Origin: Paenibacillus sp. RC67
GTDB taxonomy: Bacteria; Bacillota; Bacilli; Paenibacillales; NBRC-103111
Length of the DNA stretch: 64,000 bases
Assembly (NCBI RefSeq): GCF_030020805.1
Contig: NZ_CP125098.1
Location: forward strand, 7,010,001-7,074,000
Direction of reading: 5' to 3'
Below the pieces are notes generated by a model. It was not told the DNA's origin. It saw only the letters and a list, made by a program, of their open reading frames with translations, and did no database searches. The position numbers and the translations under genes were made by a program. Positions 18,185-26,497 of this stretch are shown piece after piece (position 1 is the first letter of the stretch; the number at the start of each line of letters is the position of its first letter).

Positions 18185-21100
18185 TTAAAATAAGGCGATT
18201 TGCGATTTGAATGATTCGCTGTTGTCTTCCGGCTCTTCTTGAGATTCATCGACGGGCAGTTTCCGAATACCATTCCATGTGTAGGCTGTCGACATCACCA
18301 CGTTTGCGTTGCCTAGTCGGCTTAAAACGATAATAGAAAGGTCCGGCACTTCTTCAAATGTCGCCCAAATGGCTTGTGAATTAAGCGTGTAATCAAAGTC
18401 GTACGACTCGATGACTTTGAATGCTTCCCTGATGTTCTTTTCGTCGACGCCGGCAAATGCTTCATCAAGCGCGAATATACGCGGTGCATTCGGTCTTGCA
18501 TTTTGGAGCCTGGCATCTACCGCCGCAAGTAGCGGTGTATACATTGCCATCGCACGCTCGCCGCCTGAGAAGGTATTAAAATTACTTTTCTTCATTTCTC
18601 TGCGCGGTTCGCCTGTCTTGGTGTAATAAATGATGAATTGGTACCAATCGCGGTAATCAAGCACTTTCATGATGTCTTCTATAAAGGAAGAAGTGCCACT
18701 TAGTTCGGATTTGCGTTTGGCATCGTGCACTTTGGACCGGAAGTGCTGCGCAACTTTCTTTCTGTCGGTATCCGAGAGAAGGACTGGGTCTTTTTCGAGG
18801 ATACGCATCAAATCCGCTGTGTCCAGTTCGTCCTCGTTTGGATTGCTTTTTGGCGACCACACCATGTCAAACTTCAGCCCACTTGATATTTGGGTGCGTT
18901 CCATGATTTCGTTGATGTGCAGTACCCATTCTTTTGCGTTGCGGATTTTTCCTTTGATGATTTCTCCGACATGATTAATGAGAATGTCTTCGTAAATCTC
19001 GATATCCTTCTCTGCCATTACATCGGCGAGAATTTTATCTCGCTCTTCGAGTTTGGTTTTGGAGTAGTTCGGCGATACCCGGCGAGCTTGGTACTCCAGC
19101 GTAACCTTTTCACGCTTCGCAATCATCATCAGTATGTCACAAAGGCTGTTTTGATCAGCAGTTAATTCCGGCGCGTCCAGTTCAAACTCGACCGGCTCCA
19201 TGCTGAGATTGTATTCAGGCAGCCCTTTGTCTGCTTCACCAAAGACGGCGCCCATATCACTCTTAATTTTAACTCTATCTTTTTTCGTAAGAAGATTACC
19301 AAACTTCTGCATAACGACAGTTGCAAGAGAAACAGAGTCCGCATCTAACGGTAAGCCCAGTCGTTCTCCGAATTCTTTAACGTCTTGCAAAAGTGCTTTT
19401 TCCCAAGCGCCAACAAACCACGTTAAGAAGCGCTTTTTTTGTTCGCCAAGCGGCAAACGGTCTTTTAACGTTTTCAAGGCATTATCTAATTCCCCGAAAG
19501 AACGATTAAGGTCGGAGAGAACATTGGGTAATTCGTCTAGCTTGTCGGCAATCGACTTTGCAAGTTCGCGTATACCGTCGGCATCCATCTCTTTTAATTG
19601 TGTTTCGTAGCTATCAATCCTTACGGTAAGGCTTTTTAGTTGACCATCAAGTGCAAGTACCGCCCCTCTAGCCTCTTCGATGGCATCGCCGATTTCCTGA
19701 ATTTTTTCATCTTGGTTTTCGAGCAGTGTTTGCTTATCGAAATATGAACGGCGGGCGCTTTTCATGTTTGTGAGAGCCGATCTAAAATTGCCGATGTTTT
19801 GACATTCCTGATAAATCGCTTGCTCGTTTCTGTCTACGGAAAGGGATTCAAATTCTGAGTTGATTTTAGCAAGCAGTGCATCAAGAACCGTTTTTTGTTC
19901 CTTGAACTTATCATTCAAACGCACTATGTCCGGTTCTAAAATATCGGCAATGTAGCTAACGATGGTTTCCAGTTTCCGTTTCGCGTCTTTAAGTGCGGCG
20001 AACTTCGGAAACCGTCTGAACTCTTCTTCTACTGCCCCTATAATGACTTTGCTTTCATCAATGTCGGTTTGGAGTCGCGCTATTTCATTATCCAGCCCTG
20101 CAATCTTCTCCAGCAAGGAAGCTATCTTGCGCAGGCGTTCTTGTTCACGCGCATGTTTGCCAATATATTTTGCCACCCCATAGTGAGGGGCCGTGCCAAA
20201 GACAAAGGAACCTTTGAAAGCACCGTTATCCGATACATAATGTGCATCAGTGTCCGAAATCGAAATCCCTTTAAGGACCGCTAAGACATCTGCTTCCGTT
20301 ATTTCATCGCCACTTGCAACATCAAAGTATTGTGTTAGGTTGTTTGTAGTTGCGGGATTGTTGCTGCTTTGGACTGCCTGAGTCTGCGCCGCGCCTTGAT
20401 ATGGAGCCGGCACAATAAGCGAGGTCAAAATACCCGCTTCCGCGAGCACGGATTCTAAGCGTGATTTCTGCTCGTCTGAGAGGCTTTGTTTGAATTCAAC
20501 CGCAGCATAGAAAGGGACAAAGGGGATGCCTGTCGCTTTAAGTTCTGCGATTTGTTTTTGTTTTGGTTCAGGAAGTTCAGGTTCAATTTCCTCGCTTGCT
20601 TCAAGCGCCGCCTTTTCCTGTTCTGCACGTGATTTCTCATCCATTTTGGCCTGCTTTTGAGAAGCGAGCGATACTTGTGCAAGCTGAAGATTGGAGATTT
20701 GCTCATCCCGCTCCCGCAGGATAGGTGCAAACATCTCTTCCTCGGTCACCGATTCCAAGTAGCCATTCATCATCCGCTTAACCGTCGTAGCGCTATTAAC
20801 GCTAAGTGTGAAGGCGTTAAGCTCCTTTATCCAGGTCTCAACTTCGACATAGCTATTATTACGTTCGCGGTCGTATTGGTCCGCTTGGTCACTTCTAAGC
20901 TGTCTTTGTGCATCCAAAGCCGTTTGCTTTTCTCCGATTTGTTCGCGCATGTCGGTAAGGACTCGTTTCTTTTGCTCGTAATCGGACCACTGTTTTTGAA
21001 GCGATTCAAGCTGTTGAAGACGAATCCGAGTCTGCGTCTCCCAATGGTAAAAATCATACCTTCCTTCATTTTCATGCCGTTTGTAATGATCGATGAAAGC

Positions 21101-22363
21101 GTCATAAATATCCGAGAACGAAGTGTCGTAAGCGATTTCTTCTAGGTTTTCTAGTAAGGCTTTCATTTCTTTTTCAATTTCCCAAAGTTCGTCTTCAATT
21201 TTGCGACGGACATCCTGCTCGGATGATAATGCTTGTTTTTTGTTGTCGAAACGGGAGGACTTGTCTATTTTGTCGCCCTCTAACTTTTGAAATGTGTTTT
21301 TAGCCGAATTGAGTGCATCTTCAAGATTACTAACTTCTTCATGTTTAAGTTCAGACCTTGCTTCTTTTAGCCCTTCGATTTCACTTTTAATCGCTTGGAT
21401 TTGAAGCTCGGCAGCATTATATGCTTCGGTTTTATCGGCAATTTCAGCAAGTGTGGCGTCATATTCGGCGTTCACGTTTTGCAACTCTTGCATATAATCA
21501 AGGAAATGTTTTGCCTTATCCGCAAACACGTAAGAAACGTAATCGTCGTAGCCTTTGTCGAGTTTAACGGCGAACGATAGGTCGGCTTGCGTCTTCACGA
21601 TTTCGCGCTGGGTTTGATCTTGTGCTTGGACGGTTGTTGTCAGAGCCGACAATTCCTGTTCGGTTAGAGAAGGCAACGAATGATTAAGAGTGTCCTTCAA
21701 ATCATCAGGTCCGCCACCTTTTGTAAGCTTCGGGCTTTTCAAACGAACGAGCACATCGGTATACAGTTTAAGACCGGATTCATCTGGGAATCCAAACAAG
21801 CGATCGTTCATGTGTTTGGCATACTGGTTTAAATCCACCACATTACCAGAGTCTCCAACGTCGTTTGTGAATTGCTTTCTATCCTTTGGGATGTTTTCAA
21901 AGGAGCCGTCGAGCATTTCGGCTGTGTAGAGAGAAAGCGAATTTTTTCCTTTATTAATACGGCGATTCGGAATAACAAAGCCCCATGCATCCTCCATCTT
22001 TCGGTTTTTGCGTTTGGCGTGCATGCCAATGCCGGTTGTCATGTACTCTTCTTTATCGCCTAATTTGTACTCGACAACTACGTAACCAATGCGCTCTGTG
22101 ATATCTTTGTTGAGTGATTCTTCCCCAAGTAAAATATCATAAAACTTGCGGTCACTTGATTCAAACGGGTCCAGACGTTTAGGGTCTTTATTGCCATCGA
22201 TAAGAAAAGTGAAGACCGTATTCATGGCGACGGACTTTCCCGCGCCATTGTGACCTTTAATGAGCAGTCTGCCATTTCTAAATTTATATTCTTCGTTTGG
22301 GAAGTACCAATAGTTAAAGAAAATAATGCGGTTTGGTTTCCAGCGTTCGGAATCCCGTTTCAT
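18185..22363 (-). CDS. jetC: Wadjet JetC (SMC-like ATPase)
   Basis: A 1392-residue SMC/MukB-like ATPase of the TIGR02680 type, the motor of Wadjet. Walker A GHNGAGKS is at residues 37-44. Two long coiled-coil arms flank a central hinge-like region at about 620-720. The ABC signature TFSGGERAMAMY is at about 1262-1273 and Walker B IFALDEAFAGVD at about 1290-1302. The opening ERWKPNRIIFFNYWYFPNEE and RLDPFESSDRK segments are typical of this family. It lies two bases after jetB. The frame is intact over its full length, which contrasts with jetA. Confidence 0.9.
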   Translation of the reverse strand: MKRDSERWKPNRIIFFNYWYFPNEEYKFRNGRLLIKGHNGAGKSVAMNTVFTFLIDGNKDPKRLDPFESSDRKFYDILLGEESLNKDITERIGYVVVEYKLGDKEEYMTTGIGMHAKRKNRKMEDAWGFVIPNRRINKGKNSLSLYTAEMLDGSFENIPKDRKQFTNDVGDSGNVVDLNQYAKHMNDRLFGFPDESGLKLYTDVLVRLKSPKLTKGGGPDDLKDTLNHSLPSLTEQELSALTTTVQAQDQTQREIVKTQADLSFAVKLDKGYDDYVSYVFADKAKHFLDYMQELQNVNAEYDATLAEIADKTEAYNAAELQIQAIKSEIEGLKEARSELKHEEVSNLEDALNSAKNTFQKLEGDKIDKSSRFDNKKQALSSEQDVRRKIEDELWEIEKEMKALLENLEEIAYDTSFSDIYDAFIDHYKRHENEGRYDFYHWETQTRIRLQQLESLQKQWSDYEQKKRVLTDMREQIGEKQTALDAQRQLRSDQADQYDRERNNSYVEVETWIKELNAFTLSVNSATTVKRMMNGYLESVTEEEMFAPILRERDEQISNLQLAQVSLASQKQAKMDEKSRAEQEKAALEASEEIEPELPEPKQKQIAELKATGIPFVPFYAAVEFKQSLSDEQKSRLESVLAEAGILTSLIVPAPYQGAAQTQAVQSSNNPATTNNLTQYFDVASGDEITEADVLAVLKGISISDTDAHYVSDNGAFKGSFVFGTAPHYGVAKYIGKHAREQERLRKIASLLEKIAGLDNEIARLQTDIDESKVIIGAVEEEFRRFPKFAALKDAKRKLETIVSYIADILEPDIVRLNDKFKEQKTVLDALLAKINSEFESLSVDRNEQAIYQECQNIGNFRSALTNMKSARRSYFDKQTLLENQDEKIQEIGDAIEEARGAVLALDGQLKSLTVRIDSYETQLKEMDADGIRELAKSIADKLDELPNVLSDLNRSFGELDNALKTLKDRLPLGEQKKRFLTWFVGAWEKALLQDVKEFGERLGLPLDADSVSLATVVMQKFGNLLTKKDRVKIKSDMGAVFGEADKGLPEYNLSMEPVEFELDAPELTADQNSLCDILMMIAKREKVTLEYQARRVSPNYSKTKLEERDKILADVMAEKDIEIYEDILINHVGEIIKGKIRNAKEWVLHINEIMERTQISSGLKFDMVWSPKSNPNEDELDTADLMRILEKDPVLLSDTDRKKVAQHFRSKVHDAKRKSELSGTSSFIEDIMKVLDYRDWYQFIIYYTKTGEPRREMKKSNFNTFSGGERAMAMYTPLLAAVDARLQNARPNAPRIFALDEAFAGVDEKNIREAFKVIESYDFDYTLNSQAIWATFEEVPDLSIIVLSRLGNANVVMSTAYTWNGIRKLPVDESQEEPEDNSESFKSQIALF

Positions 22364-22365
22364 AG

Positions 22366-23562
22366 TTAAGCCCCCTTCGAGCTCTCTTCTTTCGATTTTT
22401 CAAAAAAACGACCGATAACGTCGTAAAGTTTGATTTCGCTATCCTGCGTAACATCGGCTAATTTCCAATCCATTAGTGTATTTACAATACTATTTTTGAT
22501 TTCGGTAATGCTCATACCTTTTAAACCGCTTGTCCACGTATGGCTGTGCTCACCAACCAAGTGCCGGCACATCATATCCATATCCGTAGAAGTCAAAACG
22601 ACAGTGCCGTCTTTTTGCTCTGCGAGTGCATCGTCATTATCAATGATTCTTAACCGAAGCAAACTTGCGAATTGGATAACCAAATTAGCTTCCGAATTGC
22701 TTGCGGGAAAAAATTTACGGAACGTGCCGACACTGTCTCTCACCAAAAAGGCACTGGCGTCGTAAACGTCAAGGTTCATTTCATAGTAGGTTTCAGCGTG
22801 TTCATTAAGATAACGCCCATATTGCTGAAGGTACTCAAAATCCGCTTGAGGCACCTCGTGTTTGTACAGGGCAGGTTCTAAAAACAGTTTACGGTACAAG
22901 ACGTGCTTTCTTTCAATGCCAAGCTCGCGTTCTTGCATCTCTTGCAACAACACGACATCGTGAAGGGTCATCTGTGTTTCTAGCCCAAAATTGATGTTGC
23001 GCATAAAATATTTCACGAGTCCGGTAGAGCGAAGCAAAGCGTCTCCGGTTTCTTTGTCTTGGAAATCTTCGATGTTTTTATCTACGACTTCGATTAAGCA
23101 TCGACGAACCGTTTCTTTTAAAGCGCGAACGAGCGATAAGCGATTTCGATAACCATCGTTGCCTTTCCAAGTCAGTGTTGGAAAAAAATCCACTAAACTG
23201 TAATCCGCCCCGCTTCGGGGATAATAAGAAACAACAGCTTGGCATACATCAGATAGTGTGAATTGCTTCGACGTTTTGCCATCGAGGAATGCGAGTACAC
23301 AGTAAAACATGACATAGTCTTTTGTTTCCCTGAAATCAGAGATACCGTTTGCAGCTTGCGGTGTAATTTGAAATTTTTCAAGCTTTGCGAAATCCGCGCC
23401 CAAGACAAGCTTAAAGCGGAAATAATCTTTAAAATAGTCGCGTAAAGCGACTTCGTTTTTCTTTATCTCATAAAACGATTCCGGATTATCTTTTCGTACA
23501 ATCCAAAAATTGTCGAGCAGTTGATGGATGCACTCAAGAAATTCCTGCGAGGGCTTTTTCAC
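22366..23562 (-). CDS. jetB: Wadjet JetB (kleisin-associated KITE-like subunit)
   Basis: A 398-residue protein of the TIGR02678/DUF2398 type. It opens with helical segments and includes the family-like YFKDYFRFKLVLGADFAKLEK region, followed by winged-helix-like stretches. By analogy to MukE it should bind JetA and contact DNA. The start is GTG 23562, with AGAGGTG seven bases upstream, inside the end of jetA (29-base overlap), suggesting translational coupling. Confidence 0.8.
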   Translation of the reverse strand: MKKPSQEFLECIHQLLDNFWIVRKDNPESFYEIKKNEVALRDYFKDYFRFKLVLGADFAKLEKFQITPQAANGISDFRETKDYVMFYCVLAFLDGKTSKQFTLSDVCQAVVSYYPRSGADYSLVDFFPTLTWKGNDGYRNRLSLVRALKETVRRCLIEVVDKNIEDFQDKETGDALLRSTGLVKYFMRNINFGLETQMTLHDVVLLQEMQERELGIERKHVLYRKLFLEPALYKHEVPQADFEYLQQYGRYLNEHAETYYEMNLDVYDASAFLVRDSVGTFRKFFPASNSEANLVIQFASLLRLRIIDNDDALAEQKDGTVVLTSTDMDMMCRHLVGEHSHTWTSGLKGMSITEIKNSIVNTLMDWKLADVTQDSEIKLYDVIGRFFEKSKEESSKGA

Positions 23563-24748
23563 GTGCTTTCACCTCTGTAAATGTCAATTGAAAATCGGGT
23601 AACCAAAGGATACCATCTGTGCATCGCATTTCGACGTTTTCTTTGCCCAGAATGTGGAGCTTAAATTTAACGCCAAGCTCTGTAGAACCTTCGTAGACGC
23701 CAAAACCGATTTCATTAAGCAAAGCCGCATCAATCCAATCAAGAAGTGCCCTGCGAACAAATGGTTCGACCATGTCCATTTCTTTAATAACGAGATATGG
23801 CTGGCTGACCAGTTCTAAGAGCACGCTTTCTTCGAATGCTAGTCGTTCTTTCATTAACCGCTGCTCTTCGAGTTGTTCCTGCGTGACTTTGGTTACCTTA
23901 AGATTACGCTTCGTTTGCGTTTCGCCGATCGGTCTCACCCGGTACGTAACATCCACTTCGTCGGGCTCAAAGTCCCAAACAGTTCCGTCATTTCTATCCG
24001 ATGGTTTTCTTGCGAGTTTAAAATGCTGAATGCCATCAAATCCAAACAGATAAGAAAAAATTTTGTGTGCTTCGTCAAGCGTTGAAGCGTGCGCCATATC
24101 CGCCAGCCGCAAAAATTCGGTCACACGACTTTTCTTAACGAATTGCCGCTCCGCATGAAAATGGGCAAGCTTAGACATTTTGCTGATGGCATCGCGCGTA
24201 CGAACTTCCATTTGAGACGCTTTGCTTGGTTTCGTACCATTAGCGATAAACCAGTTGCGGATGCCTGTCCAAACATCAAAAAAGGTCTCTGTATATTCCT
24301 GGTCCGACACGACCGCTGTTGTCGGAATACTTTTTTTGTAGCGAATGAGTTGCGTAATAATCGACTCGATCTTTTTCTCCGAAATGCGCGTGATAATATT
24401 AATAATGGATGGCGAATTCCGATTGAGTTCTACAATGAAATCCGTTAAGTAAGAACGGAATTGATTCTTGAACACAATAAAAGCGTCTGTCTCCATTTTA
24501 CTGTCCAGCTTGTCGCCACTGATGTGATTTAAATAATCAGAAGCGTCGTTGTCGAGCTTTGTAAAACGTTCGTAGAGTTCATCCCATGCTGCATAAAGGT
24601 CCTCTAAATCCTTAGTATCCAAATCCACCGAAACAGAAAATCCATTTACTCGTATAAGCGCATTGTACAAGCGTTCCGTTAAATTTTTGTCGAGGGAGCC
24701 TCCGCGAATTCGATTGAGCTTTTTTCCAAAAAATAAGCGTTTTTTCAA
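23534..24748 (-). CDS. jetA: Wadjet JetA, C-terminal part (frameshifted)
   Basis: About 400 residues covering most of a DUF2397/TIGR02677-type JetA, the kleisin-like (MukF-like) subunit that bridges the SMC heads. The real sequence of this frame starts at about FGKKLNRIRGGSLDKNLTERL. Upstream of that, the proper frame is the one at 24612-25070. Removing one base from the A6 (plus strand) at 24728-24733 joins them as EKTLIFGKKLNRIRG. The segment is largely helical. The C-terminus overlaps the start of jetB. Confidence 0.8.
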   Translation of the reverse strand: MKKRLFFGKKLNRIRGGSLDKNLTERLYNALIRVNGFSVSVDLDTKDLEDLYAAWDELYERFTKLDNDASDYLNHISGDKLDSKMETDAFIVFKNQFRSYLTDFIVELNRNSPSIINIITRISEKKIESIITQLIRYKKSIPTTAVVSDQEYTETFFDVWTGIRNWFIANGTKPSKASQMEVRTRDAISKMSKLAHFHAERQFVKKSRVTEFLRLADMAHASTLDEAHKIFSYLFGFDGIQHFKLARKPSDRNDGTVWDFEPDEVDVTYRVRPIGETQTKRNLKVTKVTQEQLEEQRLMKERLAFEESVLLELVSQPYLVIKEMDMVEPFVRRALLDWIDAALLNEIGFGVYEGSTELGVKFKLHILGKENVEMRCTDGILWLPDFQLTFTEVKAREKALAGIS

Positions 24749-25070
24749 ACTCGATGGTATACTCCGTCAATGAATACGTTTTTCTGTTTTTTATGAGATC
24801 TTCGAGCGTTGCAGCGTCCGTATTGTCTTGATTTAGAATTAAATTTTTATTGCCTACGAGGACGGATAAATCGCCGTCAAGCTTCTCAATGGTGTAATCG
24901 CCAAACTCCGGGAATTGCTGAAGATAGGTATAGATTTCAACTGGCAGAACATCGTTATTAAAAATACGATGCTGCTCATACATATATCTTAAAATTGCAC
25001 GATAGTATTTTGTATCTTGCGTAGAAAGATAAATGGCTTCAGGCACTTGACGCATAACTGAAATATCCAT
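24612..25070 (-). CDS. jetA: Wadjet JetA, N-terminal part (frameshifted)
   Basis: This frame supplies the first 112 or so residues of JetA. The segment TKYYRAILRYMYEQHRIFNNDVLPVEIYTYL resembles the conserved LSxxNxxxYRAIMRxFY start of the DUF2397 family, and winged-helix-like sequence follows. After about 24733 the frame is wrong and runs out at 24612. ATG 25070 is the start, with GGGGAG about 13 bases upstream. The joined protein would be about 510 residues, normal for the family. Confidence 0.75.
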   Translation of the reverse strand: MDISVMRQVPEAIYLSTQDTKYYRAILRYMYEQHRIFNNDVLPVEIYTYLQQFPEFGDYTIEKLDGDLSVLVGNKNLILNQDNTDAATLEDLIKNRKTYSLTEYTIEFEKTLIFWKKAQSNSRRLPRQKFNGTLVQCAYTSKWIFCFGGFGY

Positions 25071-25191
25071 TTTATCTGGGTTCTCCCCTTTCTATTCCGT
25101 AATGCTGCCTTTTCGGGCATATGCAAGACAACGCTTACTATCTCTTAAGAGATGCCACGTTTACGATACCCTTTGTATTGAAGTTTTTTAA

Positions 25192-25220
25192 ATAATAGTA
25201 CTTTCGTAAACTACCGTAAA
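25192..25220 (-). promoter_or_regulatory. Candidate promoter of the Wadjet operon
   Basis: On the minus strand TTTACG (25220-25215) and TATTAT (25197-25192) are separated by exactly 17 bases, about 120 bases before jetA. The motif GTTTACG occurs again right beside the -35 and once more, inverted, nearer the gene, so a repeated operator may overlap the promoter. Confidence 0.4.
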
Positions 25221-25298
25221 CGAACCACGCAAATCATCATTATTATTCATCGCGGCTGTAATCTCCCTGAGATTCTTCTTTATTGCTGCTCGTCGTAT

Positions 25299-25541
25299 TT
25301 ACGGCTTGCACTTACCGCATTTCTTAAACTCATAATGCGGATAGTTATTTCCCGACCAAAACGATGCCTCCTCCACGAGCGAGAAATCATACCACCCGCC
25401 ATCACCTTTGATTTCTCTAATTCCTTTAAGGCCTGTTTCTTCTTGAAGAACATGACCGCATGTGGATATATGTGCTGTACATAACTTGTCAGGGATATGG
25501 ACGTTTACCCAAATCAATGTTCTCCCCCCAGAGCAGATCAT
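25299..25541 (-). CDS. Small Cys-rich protein at the end of the pPIWI/Gabija run
   Basis: An 80-residue protein of unknown function. A CGH motif lies near residue 28 and a terminal KKCGKCKP pair near residue 75, which could form a zinc site. The ATGA start overlaps the stop of the YhaM-like gene by four bases, so translation is coupled and the gene is probably real despite its size. It is the last gene of the run. Its role is unknown. Confidence 0.55.
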   Translation of the reverse strand: MICSGGRTLIWVNVHIPDKLCTAHISTCGHVLQEETGLKGIREIKGDGGWYDFSLVEEASFWSGNNYPHYEFKKCGKCKP

Positions 25542-26497
25542 ATTTTCAATCTATAAATCGCTTTGTTCTCCAAACCACGAATAACCGGTGTCCATTCTTC
25601 ACTTTCCGCGGTTGTTTGAAGCATGTCCTCTACCATCTGCAGCTTAGCATCCATCGCATCGATATAGTGAAGGGCCACAGCTTCCGGTAATTGCGGTTGA
25701 ACAGGGCTTCCCCATTCACCCAAATTATGATGAGACAGAATCAAATGTTGTAGTGCCATGATGGCATTCGACTCTAAATCGAGCCCAAGTTTAATTGTAG
25801 CTTCTGTAATCCAATTGGCAGCCATACTGATATGTCCGATCAATTTGCCTTGATTACTGTAATCAATTACCATACCATACTCCGAAATCATTTCCACTGG
25901 TTTTGCGATGTCATGCAAGATGATGCCCGCCTTAATCAAATCCGAGTTAAGAAACGGCCGTTGCTGACTAATAAATTCGCCTAGTTCAAGCATTCGAACT
26001 ATATGGTAAGCTAGTCCACCGTAATAAGCATGATGATGGGATTTAGCCGCGGGTGCAGAATGCAGTGTTTCTTTCACTTTCTCAAAACAAAAAGTTACAA
26101 TCGATTTAATATCATTATGAGTTAGACTATTTATGGCATTTTCAATGATTGGGATTAGTTCGTCAGCACCTACAGGGGCGGCACGGATAAAATCCGTTAC
26201 GGATACCCCGTCTTGTTCCGTTGTTTTTCGGATTCGTATTACTTTTACTTGCAGTTTTTCACGGTATACTTGAACCACACCCTGCACTTTAACAAGACAC
26301 ATCGGAAAGAATGTTTCAATATCGAGCTTACTTGCTTCCCAATACTTTGCGGAAATGTGTCCGCTAGAATCGGCAAGCACAATGTCTAAGTAATCTTTTG
26401 GTATCGAACTATTTGTTTGTTTGGCTTCTATTTCTTTGATTATATAGAAGCCAACAAATTCATCGCCATCACAAAAATCTTTGATTAGTTTAGTCAC
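25538..26497 (-). CDS. YhaM-like OB-HD 3'-5' exoribonuclease homologue
   Basis: A 319-residue protein with the domain order of Bacillus YhaM. An OB-fold nucleic-acid-binding domain covers about residues 1-105 (YLDIVLADSSGHISAKYW, VKVQGVVQVYREKLQVKV). An HD phosphohydrolase-type nuclease domain follows, with HHHAYYGGLAYH at about 150-161, IILHDIAKPVE at about 190-200, and later HLILSHH. The metal-binding His and Asp residues are all present. The family trims single-stranded RNA and DNA from the 3' end. The GTG start overlaps the helicase stop by four bases (GTGA), so it is co-translated with the Gabija-like pair. That is not its usual housekeeping context. Confidence 0.85.
   Translation of the reverse strand: MTKLIKDFCDGDEFVGFYIIKEIEAKQTNSSIPKDYLDIVLADSSGHISAKYWEASKLDIETFFPMCLVKVQGVVQVYREKLQVKVIRIRKTTEQDGVSVTDFIRAAPVGADELIPIIENAINSLTHNDIKSIVTFCFEKVKETLHSAPAAKSHHHAYYGGLAYHIVRMLELGEFISQQRPFLNSDLIKAGIILHDIAKPVEMISEYGMVIDYSNQGKLIGHISMAANWITEATIKLGLDLESNAIMALQHLILSHHNLGEWGSPVQPQLPEAVALHYIDAMDAKLQMVEDMLQTTAESEEWTPVIRGLENKAIYRLKI

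Noticed and set aside
25299-25541. Treating the 80-codon frame as a spurious ORF
   Set aside because: The spurious-ORF reading was dropped because of the four-base ATGA overlap with the preceding gene and the paired Cys motifs; it is kept at moderate confidence.
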